Below, in pieces: positions 33,973 through 43,069 of a stretch of DNA of 64,000 nt. Under the pieces are notes generated by a model that did no database searches, was not told where the DNA came from, and saw nothing but the letters and a program-made list of their open reading frames with translations. Every line of letters begins with the position of its first letter. Position 1 is the first letter of the stretch. The translations under genes were made by a program, and so were the position numbers. The DNA comes from Bacteroidia bacterium (lineage in GTDB: Bacteria; Bacteroidota; Bacteroidia; AKYH767-A; OLB10), in the NCBI GenBank assembly GCA_016788165.1, contig JAEUTH010000036.1, positions 1 to 64,000 of the forward strand. Direction: 5' to 3'.

Positions 33973-34611
33973 ATGAAAAATATTAATTTAAAACCGCTAC
34001 AGGTTTTTTCAATTGTTACAGTTGCTATCGGCTTTACATTTATAATTGGTTGTAACGAAAATTACACCGTAAAATCAGAAAAAACAAAAGGTGTTGATTT
34101 TAAAAAGTTTAGTACGTATGCCTGGTTGCCTTATGCCGATTCTGTTTCGGTTAGCATTGATCATTATCAGTTAATGAATTCAATAACATCGGCAATTGAA
34201 GCACAGTTATTTAAACGTAAGTTAAAGTTAGATACCATTAATCCGCATCTGTTAATTCGCTACTCCGTAATGCTTAATAACAGTACAACCATATTAAACA
34301 CACCGGTTTATGATTATCAACCACGGGTAAGTTATGGTATGGGATATGGTTGGGGTTATGGTGGCGGTGGTTATGGTAGTATTGGTGTTTACAACGAACG
34401 TGTTCAGGTAGGTACCAAGGTTGAACAGGTACCATATCGTAATGGTCAGTTAATTATTGATTTTATTGATCATTCAACAAATACAGTGGTTTGGCGCGGT
34501 TATGCTTATGGTTCAAATCCGATTGAGCAAATACAAATTTCGCCTGTTCAAATACGTGAACGCGTTGACAAAATTATTAATGATATTTTTTGGAGTTGTC
34601 CAATAAAGTAG
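33973..34611 (+). CDS. DUF4136-type outer-membrane lipoprotein
   Basis: The 212-residue protein has a lipoprotein signal with lipobox FIIGC, the acylated Cys at about residue 27. The domain starts VDFKKFSTYAWLP and ends in a helix with VQIRERVDKIINDIFWSCP, which are DUF4136 features. A glycine/tyrosine-rich linker (YGMGYGWGYGGGGYGS, about 116-131) lies in the middle. Function of the family is unknown. It is followed by a beta-barrel gene, and the pair is repeated downstream, suggesting that lipoprotein and barrel work together at the outer membrane. Confidence 0.85.
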   Translation: MKNINLKPLQVFSIVTVAIGFTFIIGCNENYTVKSEKTKGVDFKKFSTYAWLPYADSVSVSIDHYQLMNSITSAIEAQLFKRKLKLDTINPHLLIRYSVMLNNSTTILNTPVYDYQPRVSYGMGYGWGYGGGGYGSIGVYNERVQVGTKVEQVPYRNGQLIIDFIDHSTNTVVWRGYAYGSNPIEQIQISPVQIRERVDKIINDIFWSCPIK

Positions 34612-34672
34612 ATTTATATCTATTGTTTCTTGTGTTTTTTATTTAAAAAATTTCGAATTTAAAATCTTAAGT

Positions 34673-35299
34673 ATGAAAAGACTCCTACTTCTTGCTCTAA
34701 TAATTACATTAATTAATAATGCCGGGTTTTCGCAAGGTGTTACATTAACACCTACTATTGGTTATAATTTTGACGAGTCGTTTAATGTTAGTGGCGGTTC
34801 AGGCCATATTAGCGATAATGAGACATACGGTGGTATATTAGGTTTTGATGTAAAACAAAATATGGCTGTTGAATTAAGTTATGTGCGACAAGAGGCAATC
34901 GGAAAATTATCGTATTATTTCGGTGGGCTACAAATTTCTGACAACCATATTCCGGTTTCATTAAGCTATTTACAAATAGGAGGTGTTAAAAAACACCCGT
35001 TTTCGCCTTCTGGAAAAGTTGAAGGATATGGCGGTTTAATGTTAGGCGCTTTCATTGTAAACCCAAAAGACGATTATGATGATGTGTGGCGTTTTGCAGT
35101 AGGCTTTAAATTAGGTGTAAACATTTGGATGACACCCAAGGTGGGTTTAAAATTGCAAACCAATTTACAAATGCCCATACAAGATTGGGGCGGTAGTATT
35201 TATGTTGGCACCGGAGGTTCAGGTGCAGGCGTATCAGCAACATCAACCATTACACAATTTGGTTTTACAGGTGGCATTTCATTCCGCTTTGCCGAATAA
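34673..35299 (+). CDS. Outer-membrane beta-barrel protein
   Basis: A 208-residue protein with signal peptide MKRLLLLALIITLINNAGFSQ. Amphipathic strands such as TYGGILGFDVKQNMAVELSYV and RFAVGFKLGVNIWM follow, and the barrel ends in GFTGGISFRFAE, with a terminal aromatic signal typical of BAM substrates. It lies between two DUF4136 lipoprotein genes with gaps of 61 and 21 bp. No transport specificity can be read. Confidence 0.82.
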   Translation: MKRLLLLALIITLINNAGFSQGVTLTPTIGYNFDESFNVSGGSGHISDNETYGGILGFDVKQNMAVELSYVRQEAIGKLSYYFGGLQISDNHIPVSLSYLQIGGVKKHPFSPSGKVEGYGGLMLGAFIVNPKDDYDDVWRFAVGFKLGVNIWMTPKVGLKLQTNLQMPIQDWGGSIYVGTGGSGAGVSATSTITQFGFTGGISFRFAE

Positions 35300-35320
35300 A
35301 TAAATAATTTAATTAAGTAT

Positions 35321-35953
35321 ATGAAACTAAAATCCATTTTGAGCATAAGTTTATTTATCCTCATAAGCTGTACATTTTTTAGTGGTTGTTATCCCGAGGG
35401 CCCAACCTATTACGAAGAGTTTGATGTAGTTTATACCAACTATAAAAAAGACTATTCATTTAAAGACAAAAAGTTATTTACCATGCCCGATAAAATTGTG
35501 CGCATTACCGGCAACATTGGTCAAGGGCAACCTCCTGTATTTATTAGCGAACCCTATAATACACAAATTATTAACCGTATTAAAAGTAATATGATAGCTA
35601 AAGGATATACGTTTACTGCCGATACTACCATAGCCGATTTTGAAATATTAACGGCTGCTATCGAAGTTGAAAATTATCAGGTGGGTTACTGGTACGATTA
35701 CTATTATCCCTGGTATTACCCGGGCTATGGTGGTGGTTGGTATTACCCTTACCCTGTAGTTAGTAGTTATACAACGGGTAGTATTGGAATAAATATGGTT
35801 GAACGAAAAAATACAAGTCCTAATAATCAAAATGCTGTAGTTTGGCTTAGCATTATTAATGGATTGGTTGAAGGCAGCAACATAGATTTTTCGAATCGTA
35901 TTGATAAATGTATAGATCAAGCTTATACACAATCGCCAATTTTAAATCAGTAA
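35321..35953 (+). CDS. DUF4136-type outer-membrane lipoprotein (second copy)
   Basis: A 210-residue lipoprotein with lipobox FFSGC (Cys about residue 23). The domain includes YEEFDVVYTNYKKDYSF, the helix IINRIKSNMIAKGY and the C-terminal NRIDKCIDQAYTQSP. A Tyr/Pro/Gly-rich loop (DYYYPWYYPGYGGGWYYPYP, about 126-145) sits where the first copy has its Gly/Tyr linker. It is a diverged paralogue of the gene at 33973 and again precedes a barrel gene, 4 bp downstream. Confidence 0.85.
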   Translation: MKLKSILSISLFILISCTFFSGCYPEGPTYYEEFDVVYTNYKKDYSFKDKKLFTMPDKIVRITGNIGQGQPPVFISEPYNTQIINRIKSNMIAKGYTFTADTTIADFEILTAAIEVENYQVGYWYDYYYPWYYPGYGGGWYYPYPVVSSYTTGSIGINMVERKNTSPNNQNAVVWLSIINGLVEGSNIDFSNRIDKCIDQAYTQSPILNQ

Positions 35954-35957
35954 TCTC

Positions 35958-36548
35958 ATGAAAAGAATTTATCTTATTATTTTGTTTTGTATAAGTATTA
36001 ACTGCGTTAATGCCCAACGTAATATTTTTAATTTAAATTATAGCGTTGCATTCCCGCTGAGCGATGCAAACGATTTTATAAGTAAAACCAGTTGGCGTGG
36101 CGCAAACTTAAGTATGCTACATTATCTCGAACCCGGTATTGCTGTAGGTGTTGAAACTGGTTGGAATGCATTTTACGATAACGTTGGTTACACCACAATT
36201 ACTGATGGAACACAGGCCCTAAGTGGTACACAATACAGATATGGCAGTTGTGTTCCGGTTTTATTTAATTTGAACTACTACTTAATGCCTGACGAAGTAA
36301 TAAATCCATTCGTGAGTTTAGGTGTTGGAACCATGTACAGTCGTTCTGATATTGATATGGGTATGTACAGAGCCCGGTTCGAAACATGGCATTTTGCATT
36401 AAAACCAGAGTTAGGCCTGCAATATGAAACAGGCGCTACATCCGGCATCAATTTTTCGGCTAAATATTTTCATGCATTCAAAACAAATGAGCTAAAAGAA
36501 ACACGCAATTACTTGTCGTTAAACCTGGGCTTTTATTGGAAATATTAA
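35958..36548 (+). CDS. Outer-membrane beta-barrel protein
   Basis: A 196-residue protein with signal peptide MKRIYLIILFCISINCVNAQ, then barrel strands (GIAVGVETGWNAFYDNVG, VINPFVSLGVGTMYSR, WHFALKPELGLQYETG) and the end SLNLGFYWKY. It resembles the opacity/OmpW-like small barrels of Bacteroidota. The 4-bp gap to the preceding lipoprotein gene supports a joint product. The role is unknown. Confidence 0.82.
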   Translation: MKRIYLIILFCISINCVNAQRNIFNLNYSVAFPLSDANDFISKTSWRGANLSMLHYLEPGIAVGVETGWNAFYDNVGYTTITDGTQALSGTQYRYGSCVPVLFNLNYYLMPDEVINPFVSLGVGTMYSRSDIDMGMYRARFETWHFALKPELGLQYETGATSGINFSAKYFHAFKTNELKETRNYLSLNLGFYWKY

Positions 36549-36575
36549 CCCCAATTTTATTTAAGATATTGTATT

Positions 36576-37841
36576 GTGTTACCTAATAATAAAACATTAT
36601 TTCTGATTACAATATTTTGGATTTGTTGTAATCATACCAATGCACAAACAATTACTGATACTTGCCAACAAAGCGATCTGCCATCGGTTTTATTTAAGAA
36701 CAGGACTAAAGAAACCAACTCCAACGACCGTTTTGCAATGTTACTCTTACCTATTATTGGTAGTACACCTGCTACCGGTTTTTTTGGTGGTGTAGGCTTG
36801 CAAATAGTTATGCGAGGTAGCTATGTTACCGATAGGTATTCGAGCATTTCGGGTAGTATGCAATTTACGGCCAAGCGGCAAAAATTACTATTGGCTAAAA
36901 ACACCGTGTATTTGCTGCACAATAAATTGTTTTTGATGGGCGATTTGCGTCTGCTATTATTCTCGCAATCAACTTATGGTTTAGGTACCAATGCACCCGG
37001 TAAATTGCAAAAAGCATTAGCCGATTTGAATGGATATAGCACCAACGATGATTCGTTGGCGCAACCCATGAGCTATGATTACATTAAAATACATCAAACT
37101 GCATCGTGGTTGATTTATCCCGATTTATATGTTGGTGGCGGATTTCACATTGATAAGTACCAAGATATAAACGACATTAAACTGGATACAAGTAGTTTGT
37201 CGCCTCGGTTAACAAGCCATTATCTATATAATAAAATCGAAGGATTTAATGTAAATAAATATAACTTAAACGGTGTGAGCATTAATGCTGTGTTTGATAG
37301 CAGAGATAATTTGGTGAATGCTTATAAGGGACATTTTGCAAACATTAATTTGCGCTTTAATAGTACAGGCTTAGGTAGCGATAAAAATAGCATGCAGGCC
37401 TATTTGGAATACAGGTATTTCAAATCGGTTTCAAAAGTAAATCCGCGTAATGTGTTGGCATTTTGGACTTATTTGGATTGGTTGGTATCAGGTTCATTGC
37501 CTTATATGACTTTACCTGCATTAGGTTATGATCAACGAAGTCGTGCCGGCAGGGGTTATTCGCAAGGCCGTTTCAGAGGCGAAAAACTTTTTTATGCCGA
37601 AACTGAATTTCGGTTTAATATATCGCCATGTACGAAAGTTTTAGGAGGCGTTGTATTTGTAAATGTAATAACCACCTCATCTGAGTTAGCTGATGTTAAA
37701 CTTTTCGAATATGTTAAACCGGCTGTGGGGGCGGGCTTAAGGCTTATGGTTGATAAAAAAGGGCGTACTAACTTATTTATGGATTATGCATTCGGTAAAC
37801 AATCGAATGGATTTTATTTTGGTGCTACCGAAACTTTTTAA
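36576..37841 (+). CDS. BamA/TamA-like outer-membrane protein (bacterial surface antigen family)
   Basis: A 421-residue protein with a signal peptide ending THAQ. It lacks POTRA domains and is almost entirely barrel. The C-terminal half has the Omp85-type elements SINAVFDSRDNLVNAYKGHF and RGYSQGRFRGEKLFYAETEF, the latter like the conserved (V/I)RG-Y/F motif strand, and ends KQSNGFYFGATETF. It starts with GTG, since no ATG precedes the signal peptide. Such POTRA-less proteins are of unknown substrate; it closes the lipoprotein/barrel block. Confidence 0.82.
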   Translation: MLPNNKTLFLITIFWICCNHTNAQTITDTCQQSDLPSVLFKNRTKETNSNDRFAMLLLPIIGSTPATGFFGGVGLQIVMRGSYVTDRYSSISGSMQFTAKRQKLLLAKNTVYLLHNKLFLMGDLRLLLFSQSTYGLGTNAPGKLQKALADLNGYSTNDDSLAQPMSYDYIKIHQTASWLIYPDLYVGGGFHIDKYQDINDIKLDTSSLSPRLTSHYLYNKIEGFNVNKYNLNGVSINAVFDSRDNLVNAYKGHFANINLRFNSTGLGSDKNSMQAYLEYRYFKSVSKVNPRNVLAFWTYLDWLVSGSLPYMTLPALGYDQRSRAGRGYSQGRFRGEKLFYAETEFRFNISPCTKVLGGVVFVNVITTSSELADVKLFEYVKPAVGAGLRLMVDKKGRTNLFMDYAFGKQSNGFYFGATETF

Positions 37842-38029
37842 CAGGTGTAACCTCCCGATACATATTTTTAATTGAACATGTTTGTAATGCAAGTGTTATC
37901 AATGGAGATACACAATCTTGTGCTTTTCAAATGCGATTAATATATTTTGTTATTGTTTAAAATCTGATTTATAAATTATCTAAGTGGCGAAGTCATTCAC
38001 TAACTTGCAGCAGTTTTCAGTTACCTTAC

Positions 38030-39112
38030 ATGAAACGAATTTTGTTTTTAAGTGATATTAACTCGCCACATACTCAAAAATGGGTAAGCGGGTTGGCATC
38101 ACAAGGTTTTATGATGGGTGTTTTTTCGCTAACGCCAAGTCAAACCAATTGGTACAAGCATTTACCCAATGTATTATTGCTAAATGAAAGTACCATCAGC
38201 AAAAAAACATTTACAGCGGGTATTTATGGCAAGTTGCAATATCTAAGCTTGTTACCACAGCTTAAAAAGGTTGTAAAATCGTTTAAACCAAATTTATTAC
38301 ATGCAAACTATGCAAGTAGCTATGGACTTTTAGGAGCCTTATTAAATTTTAAGCCGTTTATCATTACGGTTTGGGGTAGCGATGTATTTGATTTTCCCCA
38401 AAACCATTTTATAAACAGAAGTATATTAAAGTATAATTTGCGCAAAGCCGATGTAATTGTTTCGGCTAGCAAAATAATGTGTAGCGAAACTGCTAAGTAC
38501 ACAAACACACAGGTAATTCATATACCATTTGGCATTGATGCAAATGTATTTGTACCAAGTGTAACAAAATCAAACAGGCTGTTAATAGGTACAATTAAGC
38601 GTCTGGAATATATTTATGGAGTAGATATTTTAATAAAAGCTTTTGCATTAATTGCCGATAAAGTTTCGGCTGATTTATTAATTGTTGGCAACGGAGTTTC
38701 AATGAATCAATATCGAACATTGGCCAAAAGTTTAAACATAGAAAGCAGGGTAAAATTTACAGGCTGGATACCACATGAACAAACCTTACAATATCATCAA
38801 ATGATAAATATTTTTGTTGCCGTTTCCAGACGAGAGAGTTTTGGTGTAGCCGTGCTTGAGGCATCAGCATGTGGTAACCCTGTATTGGTTAGCAATGCAG
38901 GCGGCCTACCAGAAGTTGTTGCAAACCAGATTACAGGTATTATTGTCGAGCCGGATGATGTAACAGCAACTGCAAACGCATTGCTGCAATTATGCAATGA
39001 TGCAGCGCTAAGGAACAGCATGGGACAAGCCGGTCGTAAATTTGTTATCAAACATTATAACTGGCCTGATAACTTGATGCAAATGGTGCAACTTTATAAT
39101 CAATATGTATGA
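38030..39112 (+). CDS. Glycosyltransferase family 4
   Basis: A 360-residue GT-B enzyme. The acceptor domain opens ILFLSDINSPHTQKWVSGLA and has ITVWGSDVFDFP. The donor domain has IGTIKRLEYIYGVDILIKAF, VKFTGWIPHEQTL and the EX7E motif in RRESFGVAVLEASACGNPV. SNAGGLPEVV follows. It opens the second polysaccharide gene run after a 188-bp gap, with the next start overlapping its stop by 4 bp. Confidence 0.92.
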   Translation: MKRILFLSDINSPHTQKWVSGLASQGFMMGVFSLTPSQTNWYKHLPNVLLLNESTISKKTFTAGIYGKLQYLSLLPQLKKVVKSFKPNLLHANYASSYGLLGALLNFKPFIITVWGSDVFDFPQNHFINRSILKYNLRKADVIVSASKIMCSETAKYTNTQVIHIPFGIDANVFVPSVTKSNRLLIGTIKRLEYIYGVDILIKAFALIADKVSADLLIVGNGVSMNQYRTLAKSLNIESRVKFTGWIPHEQTLQYHQMINIFVAVSRRESFGVAVLEASACGNPVLVSNAGGLPEVVANQITGIIVEPDDVTATANALLQLCNDAALRNSMGQAGRKFVIKHYNWPDNLMQMVQLYNQYV

Positions 39113-40056
39113 TATCAGTTGTATGCCCGGTTTTAAATGAAGCTGAATATATGGCACAGCTAATTGAGTTTTTTATTGCTGCCAAGCCAACAGTAAAAGA
39201 ATTAATAATAGTTGATGGTAACTCAACAGATAATACAGTTCGTATTGTTGAAGCATATACCGGTGCGCATAAAAATATTACATTACTCCATAATGTAAAC
39301 CGCACGGTACCTTACGCTTTAAACATGGCCATTCCAATTTGTAAATACGATGTAATTGTAAGGTTAGATGCACATACATGTTATGCAATGGATTATTTCG
39401 AAAAAATTATCGAAACATTTGATAAAACCAATGCACATATAGTTGGCGGACCTATGCATGCAATTGGTAAAACAACGTTGCAAAAAGCAATTGCTCAGGC
39501 AACCTCATCCGTAATGGGTGTAGGCAACAGTACGTTTCATGATATAAATGCAAGTGGTTATGTGGATAGCGTTTATTTAGGCGCATGGCAAAAAAGTATT
39601 TTTGAAAAGACCGGCTTATTTGATGTTCGCTTTAAACGAAATCAGGATGATGAATTTCATTACAGGGCCAAACAAATGGGGCTTAAAATTTATCTGAATC
39701 CCGAAATTAAATCATATTACTATCCACGTAACTCTTATACAAAATTAAGTAAACAATACTTTCAATATGGGCTTTACAAACCTATGGTTTTGCAAAAAGT
39801 AAAATCAGCAATCAAACTCAGGCATTTAATACCGGCTGCTTTTGTACTTTACATAATGGCCATTTTACCATTTAGTTTGGTATGGTTTTTTTTAATTATA
39901 CCCTTGTTATTATATGTGTTATTGGCTTCGTTTTATTCAGTTAAAAGTAATGGCTCTTGTAAACAAAAACTATTTCAATTTATAGCATATCCGGTAATTC
40001 ATTTTTCATATGGATGCGGGTTTATTTTTGGTTTTATTAAACATCCTGTTGCATAA
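39109..40056 (+). CDS. Glycosyltransferase family 2, ExoA-like
   Basis: A 315-residue GT2 protein: VVCPVLNEAEYMAQLIEFFI, IIVDGNSTDNTV, VRLDAHTCY in place of DxD (as in ExoA), and RNQDDEFHYRAKQMG, the ExoA-typical acceptor/base region. The C-terminal 75 residues carry two membrane helices. ExoA enzymes extend lipid-linked saccharides. Its stop overlaps the ligase/polymerase start (TAATG). Confidence 0.9.
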   Translation: MISVVCPVLNEAEYMAQLIEFFIAAKPTVKELIIVDGNSTDNTVRIVEAYTGAHKNITLLHNVNRTVPYALNMAIPICKYDVIVRLDAHTCYAMDYFEKIIETFDKTNAHIVGGPMHAIGKTTLQKAIAQATSSVMGVGNSTFHDINASGYVDSVYLGAWQKSIFEKTGLFDVRFKRNQDDEFHYRAKQMGLKIYLNPEIKSYYYPRNSYTKLSKQYFQYGLYKPMVLQKVKSAIKLRHLIPAAFVLYIMAILPFSLVWFFLIIPLLLYVLLASFYSVKSNGSCKQKLFQFIAYPVIHFSYGCGFIFGFIKHPVA

Positions 40057-41264
40057 TGTGCTGGCCGCTACTTTTAAATACAGCCTTAATTATGTTGGCA
40101 TATTTTCTGCCAATTAAGCCACAAATAAGTACAATTGCCATAGTTGTAAGCTTTATACTTTCATTACTTTTTATTAAAGGCGATAGCTATAAAAGTATAT
40201 TGCATAATAAGCCGGCTTTACTTTTACTGTTATTTTATTTAATGCATATAGTTGCGCTTTTATACTCTGATAATTTAAAATACGGTTTTAAAGATTTAGA
40301 GTATAAACTGTCGTTTATTGTTTTTCCATTGATATTTATAAATGCCGGCAATATGATATCCATAAAACCTATTGGTATTGCATTTGTTTTAGGTTGTATC
40401 TCTGCTGCTATTATTTGCTGGGTAAATGCATATTTAAATTTTTGCATACAGGCAAATCCTTCTTATTTTTTTTATACATCCTTTAGTAAGTTTATGCATC
40501 CAACTTATTTTGGTATGTACTGTAATTTAGCCATGCTTCTTATTGTTACCTACAACAAAAATATGCCTAACAAATTAGTGTTTGTAACGATATTAACAGC
40601 TGGCTGCCTTACTATGGTTTTTATTGCTTCGCGTATGGCCAGCATAGTTGCAATAATAACAATGGTTGCCTATAGCATTCATGTTTTTTATAAGGAAGAA
40701 AAATTAATGCTGCGTTATGTGGTTTTGGCATTACTTATAGCTGTGGGATTTCAAATATATATATCAAAATACTTTAACCGGTATAATGAACTGCAAAGTA
40801 CCTTAGAAGTAAATAACGCAACTGCCCAGGTGCCGTCAACTTCCAGTAGTAATTCGCGTATATTGCTTTGGCAATACGCTACTGATGTTTGGTGTAACAA
40901 CGTAACTTCATTTGTTTTTGGTGTAGGTACAGGCGATATTAAGGACGCATTACAACAAGTTTATATAGCTAAGAATTTTCAACGTGGTATTAACGAACAT
41001 TATAACCCGCACAACCAATTTTTGCATACTGCTGTTGCTTTGGGTATTTTAGGTTTAGCCATCTTACTAATGATATTTATTTTTGGCCTTACCAATACAA
41101 ATATTTTGAGTAAATATTTTTTAATAATTGTAGGTCTGAATGCATTAACCGAATCGGTGTTAGAAGTACAAAGTGGTATAATTTTCTTTTGTTTTTTTTA
41201 CATGATGTTTAATACAAATAATAAGCTAAAGCAATATGATTCCGTTTGCACCACCGCACATTGA
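40056..41264 (+). CDS. O-antigen ligase/polymerase family membrane protein
   Basis: A 402-residue integral membrane protein with about 10 to 11 helices and one larger periplasmic loop. The loop holds SSSNSRILLWQYATDVW and the conserved GVGTGD and EHYNPHNQFLHTA, diagnostic of the Wzy_C/WaaL superfamily. It either polymerises repeat units or ligates glycan to a lipid or protein acceptor. Because the locus also has a Wzm/Wzt exporter, ligase may be the better guess. The 3' end overlaps the aminotransferase gene by 29 bp. Confidence 0.88.
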   Translation: MCWPLLLNTALIMLAYFLPIKPQISTIAIVVSFILSLLFIKGDSYKSILHNKPALLLLLFYLMHIVALLYSDNLKYGFKDLEYKLSFIVFPLIFINAGNMISIKPIGIAFVLGCISAAIICWVNAYLNFCIQANPSYFFYTSFSKFMHPTYFGMYCNLAMLLIVTYNKNMPNKLVFVTILTAGCLTMVFIASRMASIVAIITMVAYSIHVFYKEEKLMLRYVVLALLIAVGFQIYISKYFNRYNELQSTLEVNNATAQVPSTSSSNSRILLWQYATDVWCNNVTSFVFGVGTGDIKDALQQVYIAKNFQRGINEHYNPHNQFLHTAVALGILGLAILLMIFIFGLTNTNILSKYFLIIVGLNALTESVLEVQSGIIFFCFFYMMFNTNNKLKQYDSVCTTAH

Positions 41265-42450
41265 TAACGATACATTAGAAGCCGTTGTAAAAGTTTTAAA
41301 AAGTGGTTGGATTACAACTGGCCCTGTAACCAAACAATTTGAAAAAGACATTACAACGTATTGTAATTGTAAAGCCACACTGTGCTTAAATTCGGCCACT
41401 GCCGGATTAGAGATAATGCTGCGTTGGTTTGGCGTGGGGCCGGGCGATGAAGTTATTTTACCTGCATACACATACAGTGCAACAGCTAACGTTGTAATGC
41501 ATGTGGGTGCCAAACCGGTATTTGTTGATGTTAACCCAACTGATTTTAATATCAATATAAAAGCAATTGATGCAGCAATTACTGCTAATACCAAAATTAT
41601 TATGCCTGTTGATTTTGGTGGTTATCCTTGCGACTATAATGCGATTAAAAATTTAGTGGCTCAGAAAGCAAACATGTTTGTTGCTAAAAGCGACAATCAA
41701 CAAAAGTTGGCACGTATTTTAATTTTAAGTGATGCAGCACATTCATTCGGAGCAAGTATAGCTGGTATAAAAACCGGTAGCCTGGCCGATGTATCCGTTT
41801 TTTCATTTCATGCAGTTAAAAATTTAACCACAGCCGAAGGAGGTGCCATTGCACTAAATTTACCTGAACCATTTGATAATGATGCCATTTATAAATTTCT
41901 GGCCATATATACCTTACATGGCCAAAACAAAGATGCATTGGCAAAAATGCAGAAAGGCAATTGGCGATATGATATTGTTGAAGCAGGGTTTAAATGTAAC
42001 CTTACCGATATTAATGCTTCCATTGGTGCAGTAGGTTTAAAAAAATATGAAAGCCAAACGTTGCCAAAGCGAAAGGCCATCTGTAAATTTTACAATGAGG
42101 CCTTAAGCAAATACAATTGGGCTGTATTACCCACACAACAACTGGCAGATATTGAAAGCAGTTACCATTTGTATCCTTTACGAATTAAAAACATAAACGA
42201 GGCACAACGAGATTTAATTATTCAAAAAATATTTGATGCCGATGTTTCAGTTAACGTGCATTTTATTCCACTGCCTATGCTTTCATACTATAAAAATTTG
42301 GGTTATGATATAAACCATTACCCTAATACATATCAAAATTACGCCAGCGAAATTTCATTACCTGTTTTTTTTGATATCACCGAAGCACAGTTAACATCGG
42401 TTATAAACGCAGTTGTAAATGCTGTTACTGAAATATTAAAACTTGATTGA
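41236..42450 (+). CDS. DegT/DnrJ/EryC1-family sugar aminotransferase (ArnB/PglE-like)
   Basis: A 404-residue PLP enzyme beginning IPFAPPHIDNDTLEAVVKVL with KSGWITTGPVTKQFE, then YTYSATANVV, DAAHSFGAS and the PLP-lysine segment SFHAVKNLTTAEGGA. It is distinct from the FdtB-like enzyme at 23351 and closer to ArnB/PseC/PglE-type C4 aminotransferases. Adjacency to a PglC-like transferase suggests that it makes an amino sugar, such as a bacillosamine-type UDP-sugar, that starts the glycan. The exact sugar is inference. Confidence 0.92.
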   Translation: MIPFAPPHIDNDTLEAVVKVLKSGWITTGPVTKQFEKDITTYCNCKATLCLNSATAGLEIMLRWFGVGPGDEVILPAYTYSATANVVMHVGAKPVFVDVNPTDFNINIKAIDAAITANTKIIMPVDFGGYPCDYNAIKNLVAQKANMFVAKSDNQQKLARILILSDAAHSFGASIAGIKTGSLADVSVFSFHAVKNLTTAEGGAIALNLPEPFDNDAIYKFLAIYTLHGQNKDALAKMQKGNWRYDIVEAGFKCNLTDINASIGAVGLKKYESQTLPKRKAICKFYNEALSKYNWAVLPTQQLADIESSYHLYPLRIKNINEAQRDLIIQKIFDADVSVNVHFIPLPMLSYYKNLGYDINHYPNTYQNYASEISLPVFFDITEAQLTSVINAVVNAVTEILKLD

Positions 42451-43040
42451 TTTTGAAAAGGTTAATGGATATTACGGTTGCTATGCTTTTACTTTTTTTA
42501 TTGTGGCCTTTATTTTTAATAATAGCTATACTGATAAAGCTTAATTCAAAAGGACCTGTTTATTTCAAACAAATACGGGTGGGCTTAAATGAACAACATT
42601 TTAAAATTTATAAGTTCCGTACAATGTTTTTGAAAGCCGAGCAAGAAGGCCAGTTAACTGTTGGTGGCCGAGATGCGCGCATAACTAATGTTGGCTACTA
42701 TCTGCGCAAGTATAAGTTAGATGAATTACCACAACTAATGAATGTGTTTTTAGGCCACATGAGTTTAGTAGGCCCAAGACCCGAAGTGCCTTATTATGTT
42801 TCGTTTTATAGTGAAATGCAACGAAAGGTTTTTAGTATCAGACCAGGCATTACTGACAATGCCTCAATTGCATTTACAAATGAAAATGATTTGTTAGCGC
42901 AAGCAAAAAATCCGGAATGGGAGTATATAAACGTAATTATGCCGGCTAAACTGGCCATAAATCTGCAATATATCGAACACCATAATTTATGGGTTGATTT
43001 AAAAATAATTTATCGAACTGTTGCTAAAGTTTGGATGTAA
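42447..43040 (+). CDS. Initiating sugar-phosphate transferase (PglC/WcaJ catalytic domain)
   Basis: A 197-residue monotopic phosphoglycosyl transferase. One N-terminal hydrophobic re-entrant helix (MDITVAMLLLFLLWPLFLI) is followed by GPVYFKQIRVG, KIYKFRTM, the LDELPQL motif and LVGPRPEVP. It transfers a sugar phosphate from UDP-sugar to undecaprenyl phosphate, the first membrane step. The short form is PglC-like. No suitable ATG exists: TTG at 42447 (overlapping the previous stop as TTGA) or TTG at 42453 are the candidates. Confidence 0.92.
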   Translation: MILKRLMDITVAMLLLFLLWPLFLIIAILIKLNSKGPVYFKQIRVGLNEQHFKIYKFRTMFLKAEQEGQLTVGGRDARITNVGYYLRKYKLDELPQLMNVFLGHMSLVGPRPEVPYYVSFYSEMQRKVFSIRPGITDNASIAFTNENDLLAQAKNPEWEYINVIMPAKLAINLQYIEHHNLWVDLKIIYRTVAKVWM

Positions 43041-43069
43041 TAACAAGTAGCAATAGGTTTAAAATTTCG

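Noticed and set aside
41226-41594. 122-residue minus-strand reading frame
   Set aside because: It lies entirely opposite the strongly conserved N-terminus of the aminotransferase gene and has no recognisable domain.
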